From Luscinia megarhynchos (taxonomy: Eukaryota > Chordata > Aves > Passeriformes > Turdidae): DNA of 64,000 nt. The stretch is from the NCBI GenBank assembly GCA_034336665.1, contig CM067592.1:29733819-29797818 (forward strand), given 5' to 3'. A program made the position numbers and the translations under genes. This document shows, one piece after another, positions 1-12,889 of this stretch; position 1 is the first letter of the stretch; each line of letters starts with the position of its first letter. Below the pieces are notes generated by a model. The model did no database searches, had not been told where the DNA came from, and saw only the letters and a list, made by a program, of their open reading frames with translations.

Positions 1-229
1 ATACAGCTAGGCATGTACGCAATAAAATGAGTGAACAATCATCTGAAGAGTCAGGCTCTAAGAGTCACAGCAGATCAGGTAATAAGTGTCTGCAGACCAG
101 TCATCAGAAGTTTTCCTCAGGGTTCAATTTCACTTCCAGTTCTCGGAAATATTTTCATCATTGATTAGACATCACAGTTGAGGGCACACTGAATTTGCCA
201 ATGACACTAAATTATGAGAACCTGTTGAT

Positions 230-610
230 TCTCTTGAATGTAGGAAAGGCCTCATGGAAAGCCCTTTCCCTGGTGTCATGGGCACAGGGCCAGGACAGGG
301 TTAATTTTTGCTGTAGCCAGCAGAGGGGATGGCAAGACCCAGAGGTGACTCTATACCACTGCATGTCCTTTTCCAAGTACAGGGGAAGAGCTGGCTCCTG
401 GGCCAGAGGAGCATGGTGCAGTCAGGTCAGGTCCAGGGGTGAGAATTTTGCCTGTGAATCACTCGCCTCTCTCTTGTACAGTTTTGTTGTTAATGTTGTC
501 GCTCTTATTGTTTGTTTTCTTATCTTATTGTCTTTTCCAGTTAATTGTTCTTACCTCAACCCATGATCTTTATTTTTTGTGATTCCAATTCTCCTCTCCA
601 GCCTGACCCT
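230..610 (+). mobile_element. Decayed ERVL-type LTR fragment
   Basis: This stretch resembles the long terminal repeat of an avian ERVL-like endogenous retrovirus. It has a U3-like purine-rich part, a pyrimidine-rich part (TTGTTGTTAATGTTGTCGC and following) and the late-LTR phrase TTCTTACCTCAACCCATGA. The same order of blocks recurs at about 27,140-27,525, which supports both calls. The usual 3' terminus (GGTTTAAACC-like, then CA) is missing, so the copy is truncated or decayed after about 605. No internal retroviral sequence follows, so it is either a solo LTR or a remnant. The open frame at 195-566 runs through the LTR and has no retroviral or host features. Boundaries are approximate. Confidence 0.6.
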
Positions 611-619
611 TATTTTCAA

Positions 620-3490
620 ATTTAATTTGGAGTATTTTTTTTCTTTTCCTTCTCTAATAAATACAGCTGTGTACAAGGACTCTTTTTCTTCTCTTTTCTC
701 TGATTTGTTTTTCCACTCAGAAAGTTTACAATATTGCAAATAAGAAAAGGTCATTCTTTCCTCTTATAGCTTTTTCACAGTTGAAAGTACTATAATTTGT
801 TAAATTTTAAGAACATATTTCTCTAATTTATACATTTACCTTGACATTTGGTCCGGTTCTGGAAAACGTTGAAAATGTATTTGAATGCAGTTTACTTGAA
901 AATTTATTTAAAATATATGCCATATTACTGCTTCAAAATATTACTGAAAACCCTGCAGTATACCATATGCAAGTAAAATTTCCTTGTAATCTGATTAAAT
1001 CTACTGAAAAAAAAAATTGTGAGTATGTATGGGCTTTCCATCTGTGTCCACATGCTCCTCTTTGGAATTTATTTCATGACTCCAAGTATCATACTAGAGC
1101 AGATGAGCCTGAATTTGGCAATTTTACTATGTAGAAATTGTCTGCTCTATGTACCAGAACAAGAGTCAAATTACACACATCAACCCTAAGTATGTTCAGG
1201 GATGCTTTCATGAGAAAGGCACTTTTGAAGAATGGACTAGAACTGTACTGTTATTCCTGAGCTCTTGAATTCCTTTGTTTGTTTCTTGATGCAAATCCCA
1301 CAACTTCTAAAAATAGAGTAGCATCTGGACAATGGCAATGATGATGTATCTCTTATCAAGACAAAAATCAGGAGTTAAAGTCCCATTAGTTTAATGAAAA
1401 AGGATGTGAATGGATGAAAAATAAGAGCAGAACAGAATTAAAATTATATTGACCCTATAATATTAGAAATCTTAGTTCTATGTATGTACCATTTCCCGTA
1501 TTTAGATATGAACTTAGCTTTTTTTTTGTCAGCTTTATGTAAAATTATTGGATGTTGCGTGACAATTGAAGGTGCCTTCTTAAACGAAAGGATCTATTTC
1601 TTTTCTCCTTGAAAACAGCACATTAAGGTCACAGGCATGTCAGGAGAAAATATAGTATCTGGGACAGAAGAACTGACAATTGACGTATTTTGGAATTTAA
1701 AAGGAAGTCTCCAGTGCGTCATTTTAAATAAAGTGTAAAGTAGCAAAATGAATGACAAATATGAAATATAATTTACATAACTAATGACACTCATATCTAC
1801 CCAGTAGTAGGCTGGCTATAATTCAAGGGGGTGAGAACAAATTGTTTCATGAAGTTAGTGCTTTCATTTTGTATTCTTAAGGACCCTGATGTTGGGACTA
1901 GGTTTTTCAAGACTTAGAAAAGGATTAGAATTCATAAATACTGTAAGAGCATGGGAAAGATTGATTCAGTGATTAATCTCATGTTAAACACATGGGAACA
2001 AAACAGCTGAGTATATTTGTCTTCATAATCCCTTTTCCCAAATGTAATTACAAATGGAATTGATCAACTTCTGTGTTTCTTCTGAGTCAGTAGCAGACAT
2101 ATTAGAATTCCTAGGCTGTATAATAACTTAGTACAGATCAGCAGTCTTCAGTGCTCAAGAAAATTAGCTAATACCATTAGCTACTACTTTAAGAGAAATT
2201 TTAGATTTGAAAATTTTTCATGGAATATTTTCCAAAGAAAATATGAATTCTCTTAGAGGAATTACTTTTATAATTTCTACCATATCCTTTACATACTGAA
2301 TATATTCCCCTCTTAGAAGGACAATTTTTGTTCTATGTATTCAATACTTTCTGAGTTAGAACATTGTCTTCCACGACCTCAGAGGAGTAGATACAATACC
2401 AGACAATAATCTACTCTCTTTTGTAATTAGCTTTTAGTTACAGGGTGAACTTCTGCTGCTGCCTTTGCTACTGTTGTTTTCTGTGGACAAAAATATAGAG
2501 CAGGCATGGAGCACCACAGGTATTCAAATGATATGAGTGGAAATGCTGTCTTGAACTTCGAGCTGGTTGCCTAGGTTTTTGAGAGAAGCAGAGCTGACCA
2601 TATTTGTTTTCTTCAGGGCTTCTCATTGTTTTTGACCCTATCGACATATTTACTTTTTTGAGATCTCTTCTAAGACCCCAGGACCCTCATGGACTCTATG
2701 GGCAGAAAAAGTTGCTCACCCCAAGACTATTTCATGTAGCAAAAAGCAATGCAATGTGCTACAAGTGTTGAAAAATTGTTGTTGTCCTAATTCCTGCCTA
2801 TTTCAGACCCCATGTTTTCCCCCACAGCACTGCAAACTAGCAAAATGTGACTAAAGCTGTGAGGTATAAAAGCTTGTGTGAGGTGCACATTTTTTCTCTG
2901 GGCAAACAGACTGTCATATTATATACTAAATTCTATTTTTAAATGTGCTAAAAAGTGTTCTAACTTCTGTCCTTTACAACTTCATTTTCAAAGACAGCTA
3001 CAAGATGAAATAAAATTTAGAGTGCCTAGGTTTAGGTTAAATGATAAAAGTTTCTGTGTTCATCTGATACCCTTAACAGCTTTATGATTTCCTTCTATGT
3101 TCACCATTTACATCTGCTACAGATCCAAGACTATCTTTCAGTAGAAACTTGTGCAGTTGTAAATTTCTGGTGCTTAAAAGGTTACAACATAAATACAATA
3201 TTAAGAAAACATGAAATCTAATTAATCTGATAAAAAGTACACTCTTACACAGTATGCTTCTGATCAAGATAATATTTTTTTCCTTAAAATGAATAAAAAG
3301 CATTAAAACCCCCAACTAAACAAATTAAACTTACAGAAATTAATTTTTTCTTTGAACTTTTTTTAAGAGCCATGATATATTTCTAATGATTGTTCTAAGA
3401 TCTAAATTATGAGAAAATAATAACTATATTTCTGTTCTTAAAAACATTTGTTACCCCAAACATTCTATTTTTTTTTAAATATAAACATAC
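620..3490. other. AT-rich unique DNA, nothing recognised
   Basis: I see only short chance open frames (under about 100 codons), A/T homopolymer runs and no recognisable repeat ends, splice-bounded exon or RNA gene. A low-complexity AG/TA microsatellite follows at its right edge. Confidence 0.5.
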
Positions 3491-3502
3491 ACAAAAATAT
3501 GT

Positions 3503-3514
3503 ACACATATATAC

Positions 3515-3551
<37 letters not shown>

Positions 3552-3581
3552 AAGAGAGAGAGAGGAGGAGATAGAGAGAGT
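3503..3581. repeat. Compound (TA)n / (GA)n microsatellite
   Basis: A run of alternating TA with interspersed CA and GTA steps changes abruptly into a GA-rich run near 3,552. The minus-strand open frame across it (isoleucine/tyrosine alternation) is a by-product of the dinucleotide repeat. Confidence 0.9.
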
Positions 3582-3589
3582 GCATGCTT

Positions 3590-6475
3590 CCACTAGTGTC
3601 TTGAAGGACAAAGAAATGTTTTCAGTATCTGTAGAAAACAAGGCCTTTGATGTACTTTGGATGAAGAGAAAACTGGTTCTGTTTTTTTGCTGCACCAGCA
3701 CAGCAGAATTATATTAAGAGCAAAGCTGTCTGTGTTATTGTTATTAATATCAGGAAGAGCTCAAAAGATATTACACACAGGCTGGAGTTATTCAGTCTAT
3801 TCAAGCTTTCCCTGGACATCCAAATGGTTTGACTCCGAGGTTCCTTCATCAGAGCTGTTTCATCCCTGAGGAGAAATTATGATTAAACCTGTATATCTAG
3901 ACTTATTCAAGAGCCATACAGACTTGCTCCTGCTGAATTTCCTATGGAGGGAAGAAAAGCATACACCTTCCACTCTCACTGGTCATTGGGACAATATCAG
4001 ATGATACACAGCTGTTAAAATATAGAAACATACTTGCTCCTTTGGGCAATAAATCTGTGCCAGATGGAAGATGGTCCCCATAGAGGTGGGATGTGATTAT
4101 AAAATTAACATGTACAACAGAAGCCTCAAGTGTTCCTGGAAGCATTAAATTTGAAATTTGTAAACTTCTGAATGCTTTACTTCCACAACAAATTTCTGAA
4201 ACTATGTCAGCATAGTTTCCTTTTGTGATGGGCAGCAAGGGTCAGAATGTGGGAAGGTGAAGGGAAGAAATATTATCCATTAATGTCATTACTGTAATAC
4301 CAGATAGCATGGTAAAGCTCTTGGCAGGTTTGTGCACTATGGGGTTGAAATTGATTTTTAAACTGCTGTAGAGAGACTCAGTCTGGAAGCAAACCAGTGT
4401 AGTTCATATTTTTGTCTTGTCTGGAGTGGGACAATAGTGACATTTAAGTAACTAACATAAATTCACTATCCACCTCTTTCATTTCCTTTTAGTGTGTCCC
4501 TTTATGTGAAAAGAGAACTTTAATCAATGCTTTTTTCTTTTATTTCTATTCACCAAGCCTTATAATAAAATAATTAATTGGTAATGTAAAATCAAGAAAT
4601 AATTAACACTTCAATTCTGAGTCCCTGATAAATTTGCCATCAACATTTGAAAAACATCAAAGTGAAAATATTTGGATGAAAGCACTTTTCAACACATAAA
4701 ATAAATAACTTCATCTATGTGTTAAGATTTTGTCATCTTAGTTCTCATGGTCAGTTGTTTTTCTCCAGCTCATAATTAGGCTCTGTTTTGACAAAATTCT
4801 TAGCAGATTTTCAGTTTCAGTGACAATTATTTCAGCTAGGATTTCACTGTAGCTGAAGTAAGGCTTACTCTTTTGTCTGAGTTTGGGCATGCTCTCTTTT
4901 ATCTGTGTGCATTGCAAAGCACAAAGGTACACTGTCATGGAGAGGATTTTTTTCTTTAGCAAAAGATAGTTTACAGTAGCTGAGCCAATCAGAGATGAAG
5001 AGGGGGAAAAGCATGGAACAGACTCACACTGGAATGCATCTGATATCTTTATTAAGCCCATCTGATTAAGCTGGGTATTGTGCAACAGTTTTGGCTGCAA
5101 TTTTTAAAAAGCTACTTATCAGATCTCAAAACTTAACAGCAGATGGAAACAGCAGTCTAATTTACTCCATAGTTACTCCTCTACCTCAAAAAACCCCTAA
5201 ACATCTACAGAATGAAAACCTGGTAAAAGTGCTTGTGAGAAAGATTAGTGTAGCAGTTCCAAACCAATGCTCCTTTATTGGGGAAACTTCTGTTTCTACG
5301 AGGGCACTGAATTCCGTGAGGTGTAATAGTCTGATATTGTTGGGTATTTTATTTTCTTAATAAATGTTTTCTTAATCTATATTAAATCTATATCCTGTCA
5401 TCAAAAATCTTTCTTCTTATTGTCATCTACTGTATTTTGTGACATCACTTAGTCCAAAATAATTTTTCAATAATTTCTTCAAATCCAGGCATTTATTTTT
5501 CACCATGAAAAGTGTAAGGTATAATTGTCACATCAGAGCTATACAACGCTGTGGGGATCATAGCTTTCCTGAATTTTTTTACTCCCACAGATACCTTATC
5601 AGTATTGTTTGCACTTTGAATGTGTATAAACATTCGTGTTGAATTAATGAACATTTATCTACCATGTCTGATCAAATTATTCCTCTCTAAAGAAAGATCA
5701 GACACATTAGTCTTTCTAAATAGTGGACTGCAGAAAGATCTCCTTCGGGAAAAAGAGTTGACAGTGAAGTTGCAAAAGTCAGTATTTCAGACTTTGGGAA
5801 ATATATGGATCTCTGGGTCAGATTTAGTCGTGACTTTTAAAATTGGAGAGAACTGTAGAGCTGCTGCTACTGCTGCTGCAGTGACATCTAAAGACTGGAA
5901 GATCTTCTGCTGTGATGGTATGGATGAAATACTGTCTCCACATTAATTTATTCAGTGTGTGTCACCTGAGCAGACTAACATGCATAGATGACTGCTGAGT
6001 GGAGTACCCCCAGAACAAAAATTTTTTTTCTAAGAGACAGTGTTCCAAGCCATGGTGTAGGCAGAGTTTCAAGGCAATAGAGAATGAGAGTCCCGGGGAG
6101 AGATCCAGAGCCTCTGCACCACCCAGTTCAGGGAGCTGGAAGCTCAAGTTCTCTGTCACAGCCACCAGAATAAGAAGGCAGGTGAGTGAGCAACCCACAC
6201 ATGTGCTTGTCTTTTTCAGCTCTGCAGGCAGCTTGTTAGACACCGCAGTGATACAACTTTTGATCTCTGCACAGCCAGTGGCAAAGCATCATGGACTATT
6301 CAGAGCTGAAATAGTGTTTTACCTTGTAGAAACGTGTTACTGCACAGAATCTACTCAAAAATCTATACAGTTTAAGTGGCAGGATTTATTCAGCATGCTA
6401 ATTCTTATCAAGCAAAAGACAAAAATTTAACCTTTATGTATACTAACGAATTCAGGTTAAGGAACTGAGAAAGTT
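3590..6475. other. Unique DNA, nothing recognised
   Basis: There are several overlapping open frames of 70-143 codons (for example 5,620-5,946 and 5,999-6,430). They show no domain, no convincing splice boundary and no repeat signature. A GCTGCTACTGCTGCTGC run at about 5,861-5,880 explains an alanine run in one of them. Confidence 0.4.
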
Positions 6476-6479
6476 TTCA

Positions 6480-6618
6480 GGTACTCTGCTTAGAGTGGCT
6501 GAACACAGATCTGAGCAACCTCATCTACTTGAAGATGTCCCTCCTCACAGCAAAGTTTGCTGAATTAGATGGACTTTAAAACTATTAAACTCAAACTATT
6601 CTATGATTCTATCCTTCT
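6480..6618 (+). mobile_element. CR1 LINE 3'-end fragment
   Basis: The text reads like the CR1 3' tail: GAGCAACCTCATCTACTTGA, a GATGTCCCT block, a decayed ACTAGATGACCTTTAAAGG-like stretch, then CTCAAACTATTCTATGATTC. The terminal ATTCTATG octamer unit is the CR1 3' signature, which fixes plus orientation. Only about 140 bp are present, typical of severe 5' truncation at insertion. Confidence 0.8.
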
Positions 6619-6624
6619 GTCATC

Positions 6625-8740
6625 ATTCAAAAATTCTCTCAAAGAAGCTTCATTTGAGTTGTAAAGGTCCTTGCTGCTATTTCTATACCGAGTTTCAAGT
6701 TTGCATTCTGGATTAAGTAAGGTTTGAATCTAATCAGTCTTCTATGAATGTTGCTTGGGCTACATATCATCTGCTAAACAACTGTGTAAATTATTTTTAA
6801 TCAAAAAATTCTGGAGCATATTACCTCTTTTCTTGGTAGACCTTGTTTTAAACAGTAAATTTAGAAGTCCAGCTTTATAGCTTTAATTTTTCTTCAATTA
6901 ACTGAGATACTAAAAGCATTACAAATAAATTATTTCATTTGAGGCAATAGCTCTATTTCCTGAAGGATTTTTCTATTGGCAAAATAAGTGGGAAAGAGTC
7001 AACTTAAAGTGTCAGACATGCATCAAGTGTACGTGATCTCTTCCAGCACATGTATTGTCATCAACCTACAACAAATCTAACAGGCTGGATTTTGATTATC
7101 ACCTAATGAAGCTGGTAATCAAATATCCCTATATCCCTTTTCCATTAAAATAAAGGTAATCTTGACAACTGTTGATTTGTATTTCACAAGAGTTTATGAT
7201 ATCATTGTCTCAGGTCACTTACATGGTTTAAAGTACATACAGACAGCTAATTTGCCTTATAAGTGAGAGCAAAGTGCTCTATGTTCTAGGAAATAGTACA
7301 CTTATTTAATTAGGGTTGGAGAGTGTAAGAAATCCCTTTTTGGACATATTGTTTTGGCTTGCACATCAGTATATCTTTTGCCCTTTTTACATGCCCACAT
7401 ATGAATATATGCTCTCATATATCCACAAACACCCGTGCAATATGTTCCATGGCAGCATTCTCACACAGTAGTGTGAAACATTCTTTTATAACCTTTATTG
7501 TTTAGCAGTTTATGGAATAACTTTAACAAGGAATGTGTGGCACCTTTTATTATGCAAGTGATCCCAGTGTGCTGTGACCTAGTACAGGAAAAGGGAAATG
7601 CTGAAAGAGGTGTTTCTGCAGATGTACAAACATGGTCTTTTTGCCACTCCACTTGTTTGCTCAAACTGAGCTGCCTGCAAATCAAAATCATTAACCAGAC
7701 ATCAGCATTGGCTGCACAAATTCTTTTTTTCCCTTGCTTTTAAGAAGGAAAGATGTATTATCATAGAGTCTTTACTTATTTGCTGGTAATAACTTCTTTT
7801 TTCCAGAAATAGTCATGGCCACTTGTCTAATTGAAGACAGTGTTCAGTCAGATTACTCAAGATTATTATTCAAGATGGCAAAAAAATTTACCTGATTTTT
7901 TAAATTTTTTTTAAAGATGCTTTAGGCACATGAAATTATTGTATATTTATTCATTTATTAAGGAGAAAACTAGGCAAATAATTAAATTAATCTTTTATCA
8001 GGTTTATTGGTATTTCTCTCATCATGAAGGCAACAAACTACTAAGAAAATAAAATTTCATTTGTATGAAATTGAAAGCTGAGAATAATCTGAAAATTTAG
8101 TTTAATGAGATTTTTGCTGACAGCCTAGTGACAGATGACTCTTCTTCTGAAGGAATTTTCAAATGAAAAGAAATTTAGCTGTAATAATACATTTTTTCTA
8201 TGATCTGCTTTAAACCATCTCTGCAAAATTTGTCCTGTATTTAATTTAAAACAAATGGCAAAGCTTCATTTTAAACAAATGAAGAAAATTTGGTCTGACC
8301 TAATTTTCAGTTGGCAGCCATACTTTAGTTTTTGAAGACTTACCATGATCTTAAGTTCCATCCTAAGACAATAAAAGTCTAGCAAAATTGGATAGAAACA
8401 TGAATACTGAGATAAAGTGAGGTTAATTTTGACTAATGAGGGATTTTAGCTGCATTCTTGATTATTTCTTCATTTGCAAGTTTCTGCTCGTAACAAGGTC
8501 AAGGTTTCCTACCACATAATTTTAATTTTTTAAAAAATATTTGGTTGCTGTTATAAGTAAAGCCACATTATTCTTTGAACAGACTTTTGCTTAAGCTGGG
8601 TCATTCCACTTAAAGTGAACATGTGTTAATATTCAGTGGGGGGTACTCTTGTGACACCAAAGAAACCTGCATGACACTCATCCAACTACAGACTTTACTC
8701 ATTTTTTTCACTAGCCTTTTTTCCCTTTCTTTTTTTTTTG
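6625..8740. other. AT-rich unique DNA, nothing recognised
   Basis: No repeat end or coding signal was recognised. The overlapping plus and minus frames at 7,461-7,743 are short and featureless. Confidence 0.45.
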
Positions 8741-8756
8741 TTACATTTATTCACAG

Positions 8757-8887
8757 TTGACCCAGTATTTTTGATGCTGTACGAGTGTCAGTATCCTAGA
8801 CATCCCAGGGATTTGAATGACTGGTATAATGCCTGCATGGGAGATGAGAAGCAGAAGTATATTGTTGAACCTTTAAAGGAAGTTTGA
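8757..8887 (+). other. Candidate terminal coding exon (weak)
   Basis: A long pyrimidine tract (about 8,716-8,739) runs into TTATTCACAG, a good-looking splice acceptor at 8,755-8,756. From there a frame stays open for 42 codons (first full codon GAC at 8,759) and closes with TGA at 8,885-8,887. The predicted residues include the stretch CQYPRHPRDLNDWYNACMGD, which is rich in W, Y and C and unlike the low-complexity frames nearby. Local base composition is also less AT-rich than the flanks. I do not recognise the protein. No partner exon with a matching donor was identified upstream, and no canonical AATAAA lies directly downstream. It could be a real last exon, an exon remnant or chance. Confidence 0.2.
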
Positions 8888-9034
8888 CATTTTCCTGGCC
8901 TTGAGCAGCTCTCTTCGGTATTGAAGCTTTTGCAGCTTTCAACCCTTTGATTTATGAGCAAAAGTGTAACACAACTTGGCCATTATGGAATCATAAAAGT
9001 CCTTTATATCTTCCCATTCCATTTTTGCTTTTAC

Positions 9035-9052
9035 AAAAAAAAAAAAAAAAAA
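9035..9052. repeat. Poly(A) tract
   Basis: An uninterrupted A run with no recognisable LINE or retrogene body on its left, so it is called as simple sequence only. Confidence 0.85.
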
Positions 9053-9059
9053 GTTAACT

Positions 9060-12000
9060 CCTTTCCTATTTTGCCTCCATTTTTTTGGATATTTTTCTAT
9101 TTTTGAAATAGGAGATTATTTATGAAACATTTTATTTTTGTTAAATGAAGACTTTTAAATTTTAAATTTCATTTCAAAAAGTTCTGAAATCAGAAATTAA
9201 AACACAAATTTATTGTCTAAATAGTTAAAATCATAGCAACTTTGATGAGAAGATAGGGAAAATCTTTGAAAATAACAAAACACCTTTTTGTAGGATTCAC
9301 ATCTCATGGGATATTAAACCACCTAAGAACAGAAAAACAAATAATTAAGCTTACTTAAGTTTATTGCTTCAGTGTGACTGTTTCTGCTTCATGTAGTCTA
9401 TAGGATTCCTTTTAATGTAACCATCCACTCTCACTAACAGTGATAAAAATTTTGCTGTGTTGCACCATTAACAAAATGTTTTTGAGTTTTTTGATTACTG
9501 TTGTTATTGATTGTAATTCATTTCTACAACGTCATGCAGTTTATCCCACTTGTAATCTCCCTGCAATCCACAGTAAAATGTCTATCAACTGCACTGTGGG
9601 CAGAACAGGGCTACTTCTGGCAGTACCTCCCTATGGTTAGTGTGGACACTTTACAGCAATTTCATAATAATATTAATTACATTACCTGCATCTGTGTCTC
9701 TGTCCACAGTGAAAAACAAGCTGGTCTTGTCCTATAATTTAGTTCATAATTGAGCTTATATGTATATGTTAATATACATATATAATAGCCTATAGTATAT
9801 GTTAATACTGACCTTCAGTGGGATTTACTGATTTTGGATCAGCCTGACCTTCACACTGAAACTATGCTCACCACCAGCCAGATTCTAAAAGTCAATGCAA
9901 ACTCTAACTAGAAACAGATTTAATTTGTTCACTATTATTATTATTACTATTATTATTACTATTGTGTTTTGTGAATAGAAATTGACAAAAACAACCCTTC
10001 TAGCTGAAGCTCATCTTATTTGCCCTTGTAGATTTTACAGATGCTCCTTCCTCATCACTTCTTCAATTATTCTTGCAAAGTTTTGTAAGACAAAAAGATT
10101 TGAAAACTGACTTTCCATCATAGCATGTCATTTCTCATATTCTAGTAAATATTCTAGCCAGACAGTAAAAATTCAGGTGGAGGCTGATAAGAGCAAGTGA
10201 ACTAAGACATGTCTCAGAGCTACATTACTAATTTTTGGGTCGAGACTTCAGACTCAATAGTGCACCACAAAACAACAAGAAAAATTTATATATTCAGAAT
10301 CCACTCTCTTGACACAGAAAGAATGAAATTTTAAAAGCCAGAAGAATAATGAAATCACTAAAAAGTCATAAGAGTCATAAGCTGAGTTTTTAGGCACTGT
10401 CCTGGGTCATAAGTTTTAACACTTCACAGTCACACTTTGAAACTCTGGAAAGAATTTAGTCACAAGTGAGAACATCCAGGGCCATTTGAGGCATCCTATG
10501 GAAATCAATTTTGTTTCAGGTGTTGCTCTGAAAGGATGTGGAACTGTCAGATTTTACAGGGAACACATTGACAATTTTCATTAAAATATTTTAAATTGCA
10601 CTTCTATTTATGAAAATAAAAGCCTTCCATGGGGTTTAAATGCATTAGACCAAATGAGAAATCCAAACAGGAAATAGTTACTCAGATTTAGTTATCTCAA
10701 ATTTATTTTCTGTTTGTTTCTTTACAGGTTTTTAGTAAGTTAAAAAATCCAAAAACAAAACAAAAAACCCCACTATGCCTATCTGTCAGCACTTAAATTT
10801 ATTAGTAGAACTTGCAATATTGATTAGCTGATGAATAAAATCTAAAGTACATGATAGAGCATTTTCTTCATATTTCCTTCAATAGTCTGCCTATTCACAC
10901 CAACAAGCCATGCATACTGTAGGGTAGACTCTCAGGAAATCCAACAAAGCAATTAATGAGTTTGAGTAGTGTGGGAGTTAAGCCCATATCAAAGAAGTCA
11001 AAGGAAAGATTTTAATGAGACAAATTTATTTATGCCATATAAAAAAATTATATACTGCTTAATTTCTCCCAGTCTACAGGGTCTCCTAATATCATAAGGA
11101 TGACATTGGTCCAAAAAAGATGGCAGTCAGAACCATTTAAAAATCAAAAAAGGAGGATATGACAAGAAATAATAGCATACAACTTACTGTATTTCAATTG
11201 TAATAATGACAGAAAATTCTTAAGACCCTACCCAAACCCAGAAATCTCCATTTGTATTTATACAGATTAATTTCCCATAGGCAATATAAATTTCTTTAAA
11301 TATAATGTTTGAATTTTCCCATTTTCTTTTCCTTTCAATTCTCCATTCTATCTTATTTCTAAGCTCTTTTTCAGTCAGATTTACTGCCTTTTATTGACAG
11401 TCAACTTTTTGTTGTTCCCAAGTGAGTTAACAAGCTCTTTCTCTTTTTCATTTTGCTTCTGACTCCTTTGGGCAAAACCTGTGCCACTCTACCACAGTAG
11501 AATTTCAAGAGATTTTATTAATACATTAAATAATTTGGATTAGGATTTCTAGTTACAAAGTGTTGTAATAATAACAGTTTATTTCATACACTGTTTTAAT
11601 AAAATGAGACTTCCTAAAAACCAAAATTGTGAACACAGAAAGAGGGGCCACAACATCAACCACAATACCTTTCTAGCCTGTTGTCTTCTCTAATTGTGAT
11701 ATCTTGGAAAAACACCATGAAAGCACAAAACTATGGTATCATTTCTCCAGAATATTGCCCCTCAGGTTCTAGATACATCCTCTCATTTTGTATAACAGCC
11801 TGTGAATTATTTTCATGATGAATTTGCCTCATTGAACTTTCTACAACCATATTAATTTTTAGCATATGAACTGCCAATTGGCAAGGAAGTAAACACTTTC
11901 AAAATAACTTGCAAAGAAGCATGCCCTCCTGTTCACTCTGAACCTTCTATTCTCTAGTTATAGCTGATTTTATCAGATTTGAGCACACTATGAACATTCT

Positions 12001-12090
12001 CCATTTCCCACACTATACACAAGTTTGCTGTACCCCGACTTCTCCGTTTCTATCTTTTCTAGCTTGAAAAATACTAATCTCACTGCTAGC
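9060..12090. other. AT-rich unique DNA with a short (ATT)n
   Basis: An ATT/ACT trinucleotide run lies at about 9,930-9,965. A 12-bp perfect palindrome, TGCCAATTGGCA, lies at 11,872-11,883. Nothing else is recognised; open frames are 65-78 codons and featureless. Confidence 0.5.
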
Positions 12091-12199
12091 TTCCTTAGTC
12101 AGAGGAGGCTCCAGGGGGATCTTATTGTGGCCTTTCAACTACTTAAAGGGGGCTGCAAGAGAGGTGAGTGGAAATTTCTACAAAGGCATGTAGTGATAG
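12090..12199 (+). mobile_element. CR1 LINE, 5' part of split copy
   Basis: GAGGAGGCTCCAGGGGGATC followed by a TTGTGGCCTTTCAACTACTT-like block is the CR1 stretch just before its 3' coding end. It runs to GTAGTGATAG at 12,199, where a solo LTR interrupts it. The CR1 text resumes at about 12,597 with ACAGGACAAG, so both halves are one original insertion. Confidence 0.85.
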
Positions 12200-12596
12200 T
12201 GATGCCTAAAGAGGCTACCTAGAACAGAGGCTAGATGGTGTTGAAGGAATAAAATTGGTATTTATTTAAAAGGCCTTTAAAGGATGCACCCTGGGCAGTA
12301 CAAGAGCCTGGCTGAGGCTACACTTAAGATATTTTTCACCCTTTTCTAAGTTGGGGTTAACTATTCAATTACAGCTTCAGGTTATGAAGTCCCATCCTCC
12401 CAGATTGCTCTCCTCAATCTGCTGTTGTTTCCACTTTTTAGGCCTGAAGCTGCAGTGATATCCTTGGTTCTTGGCTGGAAGCTGATTGTTTTGTCTAACT
12501 AAACTGTGAAGAGAACTTGCTAACACCTTTTATGAAGTTCAGAGTTATATGCAGTACAGAATGTGGAAAATATGAAAGCTAAAATTTACGGCATCA
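12200..12596 (-). mobile_element. Solo ERV LTR inserted in CR1
   Basis: This 397-bp block begins TGATGCC and ends GGCATCA. That gives 7-bp perfect terminal inverted repeats with the TG...CA ends required of retroviral LTRs. It is flanked by ATAG (12,196-12,199) and ACAG (12,597-12,600), consistent with a short target-site duplication carrying one mutation, and it splits a CR1 exactly where the CR1 text is otherwise continuous. On the minus strand AAATAAATACC follows a GCCCAGGGTGCATCC block, which reads like an R/U5 polyadenylation region, so I orient the LTR to the minus strand. The sequence resembles a passerine ERV LTR family I have seen before; I cannot name the family with certainty. No internal retroviral sequence remains, so it arose by LTR-LTR recombination. 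Confidence 0.85.
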
Positions 12597-12885
12597 ACAG
12601 GACAAGTGACAGTGACTTCAAACTGAAAGAGAGTAGATTTAGATTGGAGATTAGGAAGAAATTCTTTCATATAAGGGTGGTGAGGCACTGGAACAGTTTA
12701 CCCAGAGAAGTTGTAGATGGCCCATCCCTGGAAGCATTCAAGGCTGTGTTAGATGGGGTTTTCAGCAGCTTGGCCTAGTGGAAGGAGTCCCTGCTCATGT
12801 CTGGGAGGGGAAGCAACTGGGTGATCTTTAGCATCCCTTCCATCACAAACATTCCCTAGTTATAGGATAATAGGACTATTGAACC
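12597..12885 (+). mobile_element. CR1 LINE, 3' part of split copy
   Basis: The text continues the CR1 copy interrupted at 12,199: CTTCAAACTGAAAGAGAGTA, GATTAGGAAGAAATTCTTTC, CACTGGAACAG, and a decayed 3' UTR with GATCTTTAGCATCCCTTCCA. The frame at 12,563-12,778 translates the end of CR1 ORF2; residues such as RHWNSLPREVVDGPSLEAFK are the conserved LINE C-terminus. The first residues of that frame come from the LTR, so its apparent start codon is artificial. The octamer tail is decayed. Confidence 0.9.
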
Positions 12886-12889
12886 AGAC

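Noticed and set aside
3465..3701. Minus frame with an isoleucine/tyrosine run
   Set aside because: Encoded by the TA microsatellite.
9035..9052. Poly(A) as the tail of a processed retrocopy
   Set aside because: No retrocopy body, polyadenylation signal or target-site duplication could be seen next to it.
12563..12778. 71-codon frame with a clean start codon
   Set aside because: Its body is the CR1 ORF2 C-terminus and its start lies in the inserted LTR; not a host gene.
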